From NCBI GenBank assembly GCA_002083405.1, contig LVWT01000051.1, positions 51,350-115,349 on the forward strand: a stretch of 64,000 nt of DNA, given 5' to 3'. Below the pieces are notes generated by a model, which saw only the letters and a program-made list of their open reading frames with translations, did not search any database and was not told where the DNA came from. This document shows, piece after piece, positions 48,067-56,585 of this stretch. The stretch's first letter is position 1. The number at the start of each line of letters is the position of its first letter. The position numbers were made by a program, and so were the translations under genes. This DNA is from Nitrospira sp. SG-bin2. Lineage in GTDB: Bacteria > Nitrospirota > Nitrospiria > Nitrospirales > Nitrospiraceae.

Positions 48067-49778
48067 GACACCTTGATCTCGTACGGCGTCTGCCGAATCA
48101 GGATTCGTTCCGCTTGCAGCCTGTCTTTCCCCAGCAGGCATCCGGCACAATAGATGACTTTCTGCCCGTCGAACTTCGGCAATTTTGCCAGCACAGCCCG
48201 CGTGAGCACGTTCCCGCCCTTGGCGCTCTTGTCATCAAGAATCCCGTTATAGAGCAGATAAATGCCGATGCCGCGACAGTCCCCGAGGAACGGCGACTTC
48301 GTCACGCGCCCGCGCGGCAACGGCTCGCCGGTTTCCGTGAAATAGACGTGCCGAGCAAGGTCGGCGAAGCTCACGGTCTCACGAATTTTCCCGCTCTCAT
48401 CGAACAGCTGCTCCCCCAGCGCACAGTAGCGAAACCCACCGCCGAACCCTTCGATCTTCTCACCTTTCGAATTCTTGTGGCCCTCAGCCACCCGCCGCAC
48501 CCGCTCAGCCGTAATGCTTCGTGCAATGGATTCTTTCATTTCGATGAGAATAAACCGACGCTTTTGTCGATCAGCATGATTCAATTTCAGAACGGCATGA
48601 CCGCTTGTTCCAGAACCGGCGAACGAATCCAGAATCAAATCATCCGCCGACGTTGTGAAGCTGAGTAGTTCCTCAACTAGCTCCGTGGGCTTGGGAAAGT
48701 CGAAGGGCCGTTTATCGTTCGGGAACAGGTTTTTGATCTCGTATGTTCCAATTCGGCCGTCCAACTCGAAAAGGCTTGCAAACTTTGCGCGATAATCTTT
48801 CGCATAGACTTTCAGTTCAATGATCTTGGATTCGTCGTCACCAAAGAGGACGCGGTTATTGGCGATGAGGTCATCAAGTGTGTCTTTGGGAAAACGATAA
48901 CCCATTAGTGGCTGCACACATGGCTTTCCTGTGACGGGGTGGAGCACATCATACCGGTAACCCTCTTTCCCTGGGTTGTGGACGCTTTGGCTCCCTGTGT
49001 AGATGCCACCATCATCGATGTATTTGTACCGGTCGAATGGCCAAAGGTAATCCTTATTCTCCCTGAACCATTTTGTGTACTCCTTTTGCCGTCCTGCAGC
49101 ATCTGAATACTTTCTGACAAACTCTTCCCCGGTGGCCAGCAACTTGTCTTTCACCGCCAAATTGACGGATTTCCACTCGCGAGGAAGCTTCTCCTTATTT
49201 CTGGCATAGCAAAGAACGTATTCATGTTCTATGGCGATATTCGTGGGGTTGTTGTCGGTTGCATTTTTCCATACCAAAGTACCAATTCGATTTGTCGCGC
49301 CGAAGATTTCGTCGAACAGCAGACGCAAAGTCGGCAGTTCGATTTCGTCGATACTTGTGAAGATCATCCCGTCTTGCCTTAAGAACTTCTGCAGCAAGGC
49401 AAGCCGTGGATACATCATGCAAAGCCACTTATCGTGCCGAGAGAGGTCTTCCGCTTCTTCACCGACAACTTTACCCAACCACTCACGAATTTCAGGGCTG
49501 TTTACGTTGTCACTGTATATCCAACCCGTGCGCTTTCCTTCGTCGCTCCTCTCATCCACACCCGTGTTGTAGGGCGGATCGATGTAGATGCACTTCACTT
49601 GGCCCGCGTAGTAAGGAAGCAGCGCCTTGAGTGCAACGAGGTTATCACCCTGCACGATGAGGTTGCCGTCGCCCGGTTCGCCGCAGGCCAGATCGGGCAC
49701 GTCTTTGAGCAGATGAAAGGGGACCTGCCGGTGGTGATTGACCACCGCCTCTTTTCCGATCCAGTTCAGTGTGGGCAT
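48063..49778 (-). CDS. mod: Type III DNA methyltransferase subunit Mod
   Basis: Mod recognises the target and methylates N6-adenine. The 571-residue protein is a beta-class enzyme: motif IV DPPYNTG at 67-73 comes before motif I FAGSGTSGHAVLK (near 395). The region between (about 150-380) should contain the target-recognition domain. It is the first gene of a minus-strand run with mod, a 68-residue gene, ORF6N, res, a 188-residue gene, a short frame and Fic. All motifs are intact, so the system looks functional. Confidence 0.95.
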   Translation of the reverse strand: MPTLNWIGKEAVVNHHRQVPFHLLKDVPDLACGEPGDGNLIVQGDNLVALKALLPYYAGQVKCIYIDPPYNTGVDERSDEGKRTGWIYSDNVNSPEIREWLGKVVGEEAEDLSRHDKWLCMMYPRLALLQKFLRQDGMIFTSIDEIELPTLRLLFDEIFGATNRIGTLVWKNATDNNPTNIAIEHEYVLCYARNKEKLPREWKSVNLAVKDKLLATGEEFVRKYSDAAGRQKEYTKWFRENKDYLWPFDRYKYIDDGGIYTGSQSVHNPGKEGYRYDVLHPVTGKPCVQPLMGYRFPKDTLDDLIANNRVLFGDDESKIIELKVYAKDYRAKFASLFELDGRIGTYEIKNLFPNDKRPFDFPKPTELVEELLSFTTSADDLILDSFAGSGTSGHAVLKLNHADRQKRRFILIEMKESIARSITAERVRRVAEGHKNSKGEKIEGFGGGFRYCALGEQLFDESGKIRETVSFADLARHVYFTETGEPLPRGRVTKSPFLGDCRGIGIYLLYNGILDDKSAKGGNVLTRAVLAKLPKFDGQKVIYCAGCLLGKDRLQAERILIRQTPYEIKVS

Positions 49779-49906
49779 GACGTCATTGATCAGCGCTTGT
49801 ATTTCACGGTGCTATCCGGCATGGGCTTTCACGCGACAAAGAACATGGGGGTGATCCTGGAGAAGGTTGCATTGGCCGGGAGTCTAGCCAAATCGGCGAA
49901 TGAAAG

Positions 49907-50773
49907 CTACGTTGAAGGCCGACCGGCCAACGAGAGTACTGCCGCCGTGATACCATCTGCAACGGTGGACATGAAGTCCAGATTCAGTGTCTCAATCGTA
50001 TCGGTCGGTTGATGGTAGTGGGGATTACGAAAGTTGGCCGTGTCGGTGAGCATCACTGCCGGAAATCCAGCCTCCCAGAATGGTGTATGGTCGCTCCGTC
50101 TCGTATCAGGCAACAGTTCGCCGTTGCCCGGCACGATCAACGGCACGACCGGCAGGTGAGGCCTCATCGCTTGTTCAACCGCCGTGGTCAGGGAACTTGA
50201 TGACTGATTGCCGATGACGGCCAGAAAGTTTCCAACCGTCGGGACGGCGATCGGGACTCCTGGCGGAATCTTTTGCGACCCTTCTTCATCACGCGCGTAG
50301 CCCACACATTCCAGTATGATGGCACCATGCAGGGGCTCGCGTGTCTCCGTGAGGTGGGCAACGTAGGCCTGACTCCCCAAGAGACCCTCCTCTTCGAGAC
50401 AAAATGCGATGAAGTGGACGGGACGACCGAGCGAGGTCTGTGTGATTCGCTGCGCCACGTCGAGCAAGACCGCCAATGCGCTGGCATTGTCATCGGCTCC
50501 CGGTGAGCCCAATACGGTGTCATAGTGTGCGGCGACGATCAGGGGAGGCAGAACTGGTTGGCCCTGCTTTGACGGCGGCTGAGCGACTCCGATCACGTTC
50601 CGATAGATACCGCCCAAGGCCTCGAAGTCGTGCGTCGTGACAGCAAGACCGATGTTGGAAAACTGCTCACCGATATAGTGTGCTGTCTGCTGGAGATGGG
50701 CCGGTGAGGACCACGGATGACGTTCTCCGACCAAGGCCTGCAGATGAGCCCTCAGTCGGAATTTAACAGCCAT
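49907..50773 (-). CDS. M28-family zinc aminopeptidase-like protein
   Basis: A 288-residue soluble peptidase without a signal. The two-zinc ligands are present: AAHYDTV (His, Asp), GADDNASA (bridging Asp), LEEEGLLGS (catalytic and metal Glu) and HYHQPTDT (His). It resembles aminopeptidase Y/Ap1-type enzymes. The substrate is unknown. It lies between the R-M operon promoter and argB. The start MAVKFRLRAHLQALVG has a conventional length. Confidence 0.88.
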   Translation of the reverse strand: MAVKFRLRAHLQALVGERHPWSSPAHLQQTAHYIGEQFSNIGLAVTTHDFEALGGIYRNVIGVAQPPSKQGQPVLPPLIVAAHYDTVLGSPGADDNASALAVLLDVAQRITQTSLGRPVHFIAFCLEEEGLLGSQAYVAHLTETREPLHGAIILECVGYARDEEGSQKIPPGVPIAVPTVGNFLAVIGNQSSSSLTTAVEQAMRPHLPVVPLIVPGNGELLPDTRRSDHTPFWEAGFPAVMLTDTANFRNPHYHQPTDTIETLNLDFMSTVADGITAAVLSLAGRPST

Positions 50774-50799
50774 CGGTGGTTATGCGCTTCACGGTCTGA

Positions 50800-51696
50800 T
50801 TAGGCGACGATCTCGGTCCCGATCCCCTTCCGCGTGAAGATCTCGAGAAGAATTGCATGGGGGATCCGGCCGTCGATGATGTGGGCTTTTCCGACACCGG
50901 CGTCGATCGCATCCAGGCAGGCGTGCACTTTCGGCAGCATGCCTTCCGTGATCGTCCCCTTCTTTACCATGCGCTGGACGTCTTTGCGCGAGACGGTCGA
51001 GAGGTGGTGGCCTTTGGCATCGCGAATGCCTTTGATGTCCGTCATCATGACGAGCTTTTCCGCGCGCAGGGCGCCCGCGATAGCGCCTGCGACCAGATCG
51101 GCATTGATGTTGTAAGTATTTCCCTCGCGATCGGTTCCGATCGGAGCGATGATGGGGATATAGTGATCGCCTTGAAGTTTATGCAGCAGGCTCGGATCGA
51201 CCCGTTCAATATCGCCGACGAGCCCGAAATCCCCGTCGTCGTCCTTGTCGTCCCAGTCGCGGTCCAGACTTTCTGCCCATGCCTTGGCTGTCAGCGGCTT
51301 GCTTAAAATCAGTCCTCCGTCTTTTCCGCTCAGGCCGACCGCGCTGCCGCCGTGCCGGTTGATGAGATCGGTGATCTCCATGTTGATTTGTCCGGCCAAG
51401 ACCATTTCGACGATTTCCATCGTTGCTTCATCGGTGACGCGGACACCGTGCCGGAACTTTGCCTCGATCCCGAGCCGATCCAGCATTTTGTCGATCTGAG
51501 GGCCTCCGCCGTGGATGATGACCGGATTGATCCCGACGTATTTCAACAGCACGACATTCTGTGCGAACCTTTCTTTTAAGGAGGTATCTGTCATCGCATG
51601 GCCGCCGTATTTCACCACGACGGTCTTTCCGCGGAATGCCCGAATGTAGGGTAGGGATTCAATCAGGACGTTGGCTTTTTTGATGAGTCTGTTCAT
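50800..51696 (-). CDS. argB: Acetylglutamate kinase
   Basis: ArgB phosphorylates N-acetylglutamate in arginine biosynthesis. The 298-residue protein has the family's VVKYGGHAMTD strand, NPVIIHGGGPQIDKMLD, the AVGLSGKDGGL segment, and the C-terminal SIxxG-like end. Its N-terminal helix (LIKKANVLIESLPYIRAF) is of the arginine-sensitive hexameric type, so feedback inhibition is likely. It is downstream of hslU on the same strand, separated by a repeat element. Confidence 0.97.
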   Translation of the reverse strand: MNRLIKKANVLIESLPYIRAFRGKTVVVKYGGHAMTDTSLKERFAQNVVLLKYVGINPVIIHGGGPQIDKMLDRLGIEAKFRHGVRVTDEATMEIVEMVLAGQINMEITDLINRHGGSAVGLSGKDGGLILSKPLTAKAWAESLDRDWDDKDDDGDFGLVGDIERVDPSLLHKLQGDHYIPIIAPIGTDREGNTYNINADLVAGAIAGALRAEKLVMMTDIKGIRDAKGHHLSTVSRKDVQRMVKKGTITEGMLPKVHACLDAIDAGVGKAHIIDGRIPHAILLEIFTRKGIGTEIVA

Positions 51697-51751
51697 GGAC
51701 TACTCCATCAGCAAGCAATGCGCGAACGGCGAGAGTCGCGTCTCGCCTAGC

Positions 51752-51871
51752 AGGATGCTGAAAAAGTCCGCCAGCGGCGTTCTCGCATCGCTCCGAGGCT
51801 CAACGTACCGAAGCGTACGCCTCGCCTCCTCGCTCGCTGCGGCCTTGCTGGACGGCCATTTTGAGCATCCT
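51752..51871. repeat. Dispersed 120-bp inverted-end repeat, copy B
   Basis: It begins AGGATGCTGAAAAAGTC and ends TTTTGAGCATCCT, giving inverted ends. It shares the words CGTTCTCGCATCGCTC, CTCAACGTACCGAAGCG, TACGCCTCGCCTC and GCTGCGGCCTTGCTGGA with copy C. It lies inside a longer inverted unit (51748-51952) between hslU and argB. Confidence 0.85.
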
Positions 51872-51930
51872 GGATGACACATTGGTATCGTCTCAACCTT
51901 CGATGCCTATGATGACCACAGGGAATAAAA

Positions 51931-51952
51931 CGAGTTTTTCCGCAACCTGCTA
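51931..51952 (-). repeat. Outer inverted repeat overlapping the hslU stop codon
   Basis: On the minus strand this reads TAGCAGGTTGCGGAAAAACT, where TAG is the hslU stop codon. Its partner in inverted orientation starts at 51748 (TAGCAGGATGCTGAAAAAGT). The whole unit could form a long hairpin in the mRNA 3' end and act as a terminator or stability element. Confidence 0.6.
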
Positions 51953-53347
51953 GAGAATATACCGGCTTAGATCCTGATCCTTTACCACGTCTTTGAGCCG
52001 GTCACGGACATACTCAGCGGTGATGTTCACGGCTTTATCCGGCCACTCCGCTCCCGCGAATGAAATGTGTTCGAGCAGTCGCTCCATAATAGTAAAGAGA
52101 CGGCGTGCGCCGATGTTCTCCGTTCGTTCGTTGACCTGGACCGCAATATCGGCGATCGCCTCCAGCCCGTCCTCGGTGAACTCGACGGCGAGACCTTCCG
52201 TCGCCAACAGGGCTTGATACTGCCGGACCAGCGCCCCTTTCGGTTCCGTGAGAATACGCACAAAATCATCTTTCGACAAGGGGCTCAGTTCGACTCGTAT
52301 TGGAAAGCGCCCTTGGAGCTCCGGAATCAGGTCGGATGGCTTGGCCACGTGAAAGGCTCCCGCGGCGATAAAGAGAATGTGATCTGTCAGGACCGGTCCA
52401 TGCTTGGTCGTCACCGTGCAGCCTTCGACGATCGGGAGCAAATCGCGCTGTACGCCTTCCCGCGAGACATCGGGCCCCGCAGTCCGTTCCCGTCCGGCGA
52501 TTTTGTCGATTTCGTCGAGGAACACGATCCCGGTTTGCTCGACCTTGGCGATGGCCTCACGTACGGCGTCGTCCATGTCGATGAGCTTCTGCGCTTCCTC
52601 CTGGGCGAGGTGCTTCAGCGCCTCCGGCACTTTCATCAGCCGTTTCTTTTTCTTACCCTGAAACATCCCGCCCAACATGTCTCGCAAATTGCCTTCCAGT
52701 TCATCAAGCCCGCCGGCATTGGAGATGACCCCGACCGGCAGGCGTCGCTCCTGGGTCTCCATCTCGACGGTCCGTTCGTCGAGTTTACCTTCTCGAAGTT
52801 GGAGACGCAGTTTCGATCTGGTGGTCTCGTGTGAATCATGGGGAGTCGATGTGGCGGTCTCACCGGTACCTTCCGTAAATCCTGGTCGAGGCGGAGTTGG
52901 CGGCAAGAGGAGATCGAGCAGGCGCTCTTCCCCATGTTGCTCGGCCTTCTGCTGAACCGCTTCCAGGCGGTGAGTTTTCACCATGTTGATGGCCAGTTCG
53001 GTCAGATCGCGAATGATGGATTCCACATCCCGACCGACATAGCCGACCTCGGTAAATTTCGAAGCCTCGACCTTGATGAACGGGGCTTGCGCCAGCTTGG
53101 CCAGCCGTCTGGCGATCTCCGTTTTTCCCACTCCGGTCGGGCCGATCATGATGATGTTTTTCGGCATCACCTCGTCGCGTAAATCCGGAGACAGCTGTTG
53201 GCGGCGCCAACGATTGCGGAGCGCGATCGCCACCATCCGTTTCGCGTCCTTTTGACCGATCACGTAGCGATTGAGCTCCTCGACGATCTGGCGGGGTGTG
53301 AGGCTATTGAGATTCAGCGGCTCTGGGTCGGTTGCCGGGTGTGTCAT
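51950..53347 (-). CDS. hslU: ATP-dependent protease ATPase subunit HslU
   Basis: HslU unfolds proteins and feeds them into HslV. The 465-residue AAA+ protein has the N-terminal TPRQIVEELNRYVIGQ, Walker A GPTGVGKTE, Walker B IVFLDEIDKIA, the GYVGRD pore motif and the C-terminal LSRYIL tail that docks into HslV. The I domain insertion (about 115-235) is normal. It is downstream of hslV on the same strand, separated by a repeat element. Confidence 0.97.
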   Translation of the reverse strand: MTHPATDPEPLNLNSLTPRQIVEELNRYVIGQKDAKRMVAIALRNRWRRQQLSPDLRDEVMPKNIIMIGPTGVGKTEIARRLAKLAQAPFIKVEASKFTEVGYVGRDVESIIRDLTELAINMVKTHRLEAVQQKAEQHGEERLLDLLLPPTPPRPGFTEGTGETATSTPHDSHETTRSKLRLQLREGKLDERTVEMETQERRLPVGVISNAGGLDELEGNLRDMLGGMFQGKKKKRLMKVPEALKHLAQEEAQKLIDMDDAVREAIAKVEQTGIVFLDEIDKIAGRERTAGPDVSREGVQRDLLPIVEGCTVTTKHGPVLTDHILFIAAGAFHVAKPSDLIPELQGRFPIRVELSPLSKDDFVRILTEPKGALVRQYQALLATEGLAVEFTEDGLEAIADIAVQVNERTENIGARRLFTIMERLLEHISFAGAEWPDKAVNITAEYVRDRLKDVVKDQDLSRYIL

Positions 53348-53366
53348 GTTCCTTGTTTACCCTTAA

Positions 53367-53487
53367 CAGGATGCTGAAAAAGTCCCCCAGCAGCGTTCTC
53401 GCATCGCTCAGAGACTCAACGTACCGAAGCGTACGCCTCGCCTCTTCGCTCGCTGCGGCCTTGCTGGATGGTCTTTTTGAGCATCCT
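53367..53487. repeat. Dispersed 120-bp inverted-end repeat, copy C
   Basis: Very similar to copy B (AGGATGCTGAAAAAGTC to TTTTTGAGCATCCT). It lies between hslV and hslU inside a longer unit (53362-53557). That unit's far end, read on the minus strand, is TAACAGGCTGCGGAAAAACT and contains the hslV stop codon TAA. Confidence 0.85.
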
Positions 53488-53554
53488 GTGGTTATTGTGT
53501 CATCCTAAGAATCCTCTGGCGTTTTATGTATACACCGAGTTTTTCCGCAGCCTG

Positions 53555-54085
53555 TTATAATTCCTCGACGGTGATCTGCTGGTTGGTATAGATATCGATG
53601 GCGCCGGCAATCTTCATCGATTCAGTAACGATGGCTGTAGCGTCCAGTTGAGATTGGCCCAGGAGCGCCCTGGCTGCAGCCAGGGCATAGGGCCCGCCGG
53701 AGCCGATTGCCAGGATGCCGTCTTCCGGCTCGACGACATCGCCGGTTCCGGAAATCAGGAAAGACTGTTCCTGGCCCGCCACGGCCAGCAGCGCTTCCAA
53801 ACGGCGCAGGACGCGGTCGGTCCGCCAGTCCTTGGCAAGTTCGACCGCCGCCCTCGTCAGGTTGCCCCGGTGCTCTTCCAGCTTGGCCTCAAACTTTTCG
53901 AAGAGCGTGAATGCATCCGCGGTAGCCCCGGCAAAGCCGGCGAGTACCTGCTCGTGATGGAGACGCCGCAGCTTTTTGGCATTGTGCTTCATCACCGTTG
54001 TGCCGACAGTCACTTGGCCGTCGCAGCCCATGGCGACTCGTCCGGCCCGGCGGACGCACAGAACCGTGGTGGATCGAATGATCAT
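53555..54085 (-). CDS. hslV: ATP-dependent protease subunit HslV
   Basis: HslV is the proteasome-like peptidase that works with HslU. The 176-residue product has the HslV fold with RSTTVLCVRRAGRVAMGCDGQ: after a short propeptide (MIIRS) the catalytic Thr6 is exposed. GSGGPYALAAARAL and the C-terminal helices match the family. It overlaps the XerC-like gene by 4 bp (ATGA) and is followed by hslU, the standard order xerC-hslV-hslU. Confidence 0.96.
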   Translation of the reverse strand: MIIRSTTVLCVRRAGRVAMGCDGQVTVGTTVMKHNAKKLRRLHHEQVLAGFAGATADAFTLFEKFEAKLEEHRGNLTRAAVELAKDWRTDRVLRRLEALLAVAGQEQSFLISGTGDVVEPEDGILAIGSGGPYALAAARALLGQSQLDATAIVTESMKIAGAIDIYTNQQITVEEL

Positions 54086-55023
54086 GACGGCTTCTGATCC
54101 TTTCGCGGCAGAGCGGTTGAGACCGAGCGTGCCCGCGGGTGGGCATGGTCGTAGACGGCAGCCAGGCGATCGCCGGCCAGATGCGTATATTTCTGCGTGG
54201 TGCTGAGCGATGCATGCCCGAGCATCTCCTGAATCGATCTGAGGTCTGCGCCCTCATCGAGCAGGTGGGTTGCGTAGGAATGCCGCAGGGCATGAGGACT
54301 GACGGCTCCACCGGCAAGGCGACTGGAATATCGAGAAACGATTCGGGCCACGCTCCGTGTGGTGAGTCTGCCCCCGCGATGATTCAAGAACAGAGGAGCG
54401 CCCGGGCGCCGTTCGAGGGATTCAGACCCCAGTGATTGACGATACGCGCGGATGGCTCGAGTTGCGACATCACCGATCGGGATCACTCGTTCCTTCCGGC
54501 CCTTGCCTCTCAGGCGGACAAGCCCCTCACCTTCATCGAGATCACCGATGTTGATCCCGACCGCTTCACTGACACGAGCGCCGGTGGAATACAATGTTTC
54601 AAGCAGGGCGCGATCCCGCAAGGAAAGAGAGGACCGGCCATCAGGAAAGTCCATCAAGGCTCCGGCATCGTCCTTGGCCAGAACGCGTGGAAGCGGTTTG
54701 GGCAGTTTGGGGCTCCGGATATCATCCGCCGGATTCTTCTGTACTGATTCTTCACGCAGAAGAAAGCGGTAGAAACTCCGTATGGCAGCCAGCTTTCTCG
54801 CCAGGGATGAGGCTTTCTCACCTTTTCGATCTAACTGGTGGAGATACGCCCGGATATCTTCAGCCGTCACATGGTCTACTTGAATCAGACGGGATGCGTG
54901 GCCTGTTCCAGAAAGAAACGATGTCAACTGCCGGAGATCCGACCGGTAATTGCGAATGGTCTCGGCGGATGCATTACGCTCGACGTCAAGAAAGCTCATG
55001 AAAGCCCGGATTGCGTCTTCCAT
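54082..55023 (-). CDS. xerC: XerC-like tyrosine recombinase
   Basis: A 313-residue tyrosine recombinase. The core-binding domain is followed by a catalytic domain with LLETLYSTGARVSEAV (Arg), the Lys strand GKGRKERVIPIG, SPHALRHSYATHLL (HxxR), MLGHASLSTTQKYTHL (His and nucleophilic Tyr). These are the complete RKHRHY set. XerC/XerD resolve chromosome dimers at dif. Location next to hslVU and trmFO is conserved in many bacteria, so this is the chromosomal xerC and not a phage integrase. Confidence 0.9.
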   Translation of the reverse strand: MEDAIRAFMSFLDVERNASAETIRNYRSDLRQLTSFLSGTGHASRLIQVDHVTAEDIRAYLHQLDRKGEKASSLARKLAAIRSFYRFLLREESVQKNPADDIRSPKLPKPLPRVLAKDDAGALMDFPDGRSSLSLRDRALLETLYSTGARVSEAVGINIGDLDEGEGLVRLRGKGRKERVIPIGDVATRAIRAYRQSLGSESLERRPGAPLFLNHRGGRLTTRSVARIVSRYSSRLAGGAVSPHALRHSYATHLLDEGADLRSIQEMLGHASLSTTQKYTHLAGDRLAAVYDHAHPRARSVSTALPRKDQKPS

Positions 55024-56312
55024 GATGCAAAGTCCTCAAGAGCCCGTTGGGCGATCATACGCCGTTTCATTTCTTTGTCCCTCGGCGCGCTGGACAAAGG
55101 AGGAAACAGGCCAAAATTCGTGTTCATCGGCTGAAAGTGGCGGGGATCTGACAGCGCCACGTGAGCGACCAGGCATCCATGCGCCGTCGTCGGCGGTGGC
55201 GTCACCGTCGGCTCCCCGTTCAATACCCGCACCGCATTGATGCCGGCCAGGCCGCCCATCGCCGCTGATTCGGTATAACCCTCCACGCCGACCAATTGCC
55301 CGGCGAAGAACAACGTGTTGCGGGCTTTGAATTGTAGCGTGGCTGTGAGCAACTGGGGCGAGTTGATAAAGGTGTTGCGATGCAAGCTCCCATAGCGCAG
55401 AAACTCCGCACGCTCCAAGCCCGGAATCAGGCGGAAGACGCGTTTTTGTTCCGGATACGTGAGCTTGGTCTGAAATCCGACCAGGTTGTAACAGGTGCGA
55501 TGCACATTCTCAGTCCGCAGTTGTACGACGGCGGCGGGCCGACGGCCGGTTCGGGGATCTTCCAAGCCGACCGGTTTGAGCGGCCCGAATTGCATGGTAT
55601 GACGGCCGCGTTCCGCCATGACCTCGATCGGGATGCAGGCTTCAAAATACGGCGTTTTCTCGAAATCCTTGGGCTGCACCTTTTCGGCTGCGAGCAGCGC
55701 GTCATAGAAGGCGTTGTACTGTTCGTCCGTCATGGGACAGTTAAGATAATCGTCTGTGCCTTTATCGTAGCGGGAGGCACGAAAGACGATATCCATGTCG
55801 ATCGAGTCTGCGTCGATGATCGGCGAAATGGCATCGAAGAAATAGAGATGCTGCGATTGGGTCACGGCGCGAATGGCCTGGGAAAGTGTGTCGGACGTCA
55901 ACGGACCGGTTGACACGATGCAGACACAGTCGGTGGGGATTTCGGCGATCTCTTCGTGAAGAATTCTGATATTCGGATGGCTTTCCAATGTCCGGGTAAT
56001 GGTCGAAGAGAATTGATCACGATCGACTGCCAGTGCCGATCCGGCCGGGACTTTGGATTGTTCGGCTGAGGCGATAATCAGGGAGCCGAGCCGGCGCATC
56101 TCTTCCTTGAGCACGCCGGGAGCGTTGTGCGGATCGATCGACCCCAGAGAATTTGAGCAGACGAGTTCGGCTAAGCCGCCGGTTTTGTGCGCCTTCGTCA
56201 TTTCCTTCGGGCGCATTTCGTAGAGCGTAACTCTGGCGCCACGGTTTGCCGCCTGCCAGGCCGCTTCCGATCCAGCCAGACCACCACCCACGATGACGAT
56301 GTCATCTCTCAT
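54996..56312 (-). CDS. trmFO: Methylenetetrahydrofolate-tRNA-(uracil-5-)-methyltransferase TrmFO
   Basis: TrmFO makes ribothymidine-54 in tRNA using FAD and methylene-tetrahydrofolate. The 438-residue protein has the FAD fold IVGGGLAGSEAAWQAANRGA, followed by the family-specific HKTGGLAELVCSNSLGS. The conserved Cys segment is TCYNLVGFQTKLTYPEQ and the end block is ESAAMGGLAGINAVR. It overlaps xerC by 28 bp. The upstream 56313-56468 spacer leads to the truncated tRNA. Confidence 0.96.
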   Translation of the reverse strand: MRDDIVIVGGGLAGSEAAWQAANRGARVTLYEMRPKEMTKAHKTGGLAELVCSNSLGSIDPHNAPGVLKEEMRRLGSLIIASAEQSKVPAGSALAVDRDQFSSTITRTLESHPNIRILHEEIAEIPTDCVCIVSTGPLTSDTLSQAIRAVTQSQHLYFFDAISPIIDADSIDMDIVFRASRYDKGTDDYLNCPMTDEQYNAFYDALLAAEKVQPKDFEKTPYFEACIPIEVMAERGRHTMQFGPLKPVGLEDPRTGRRPAAVVQLRTENVHRTCYNLVGFQTKLTYPEQKRVFRLIPGLERAEFLRYGSLHRNTFINSPQLLTATLQFKARNTLFFAGQLVGVEGYTESAAMGGLAGINAVRVLNGEPTVTPPPTTAHGCLVAHVALSDPRHFQPMNTNFGLFPPLSSAPRDKEMKRRMIAQRALEDFASWKTQSGLS

Positions 56313-56429
56313 GCGATCGACAATCCTTGCCTGGGAAAGGAGCCCATTCTAGAAACCGTGTTTTAGTGAAGTCAAGGCAGCTGGCATACAAACCCAGGTT
56401 GATGACGGAGCACCTGCACAAGGTTCGCA

Positions 56430-56459
56430 TTGAACCCTGCCGAAAGCCCATGCTAGACT
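56430..56459 (+). promoter_or_regulatory. Promoter of the disrupted tRNA gene
   Basis: TTGAAC at 56430-56435 and TAGACT at 56454-56459 with an 18-bp spacer, 10 bp before the tRNA start. It is intact and would transcribe into the recombinase region downstream. Confidence 0.65.
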
Positions 56460-56468
56460 CCACACGAT

Positions 56469-56489
56469 GGGCGATTAGCTCAGTGATAG
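56469..56489 (+). pseudogene. Truncated tRNA 5' part
   Basis: GGGCGATTAGCTCAGTGATA matches the first 20 bases of a tRNA: acceptor strand GGGCGAT, then TAGCTCAG as in D arms. The next bases should be GAGC-type D-stem but run into AT-rich DNA. Val, Ala and others start like this. The 3' half was not found in the window, so the tRNA is truncated or its remainder lies beyond position 64000. Confidence 0.6.
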
Positions 56490-56490
56490 T

Positions 56491-56541
56491 ATTGTAAATA
56501 CAATGTGTTATATGCTATTACTCTAACATTAACTCTAACAT
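56491..56541. repeat. Palindrome and direct repeats before the recombinase
   Basis: ATTGTAAATACAAT at 56491-56504 is a palindrome with a two-base centre. CTCTAACAT occurs twice (56521-56529 and 56533-56541), 12 bp apart. Positioned between the tRNA breakpoint and the serine recombinase, they are candidates for recombinase core and accessory sites. Confidence 0.45.
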
Positions 56542-56585
56542 AATTTCTGAGCATTCGCTACGATTTAGCATCTAAGGAGGGCGAT

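Noticed and set aside
49434..50012. 192-codon plus-strand frame over the mod start and M28 end
   Set aside because: Antisense to two supported genes; the middle (49779-49906) reads protein-like but has no start or family match that I can defend.
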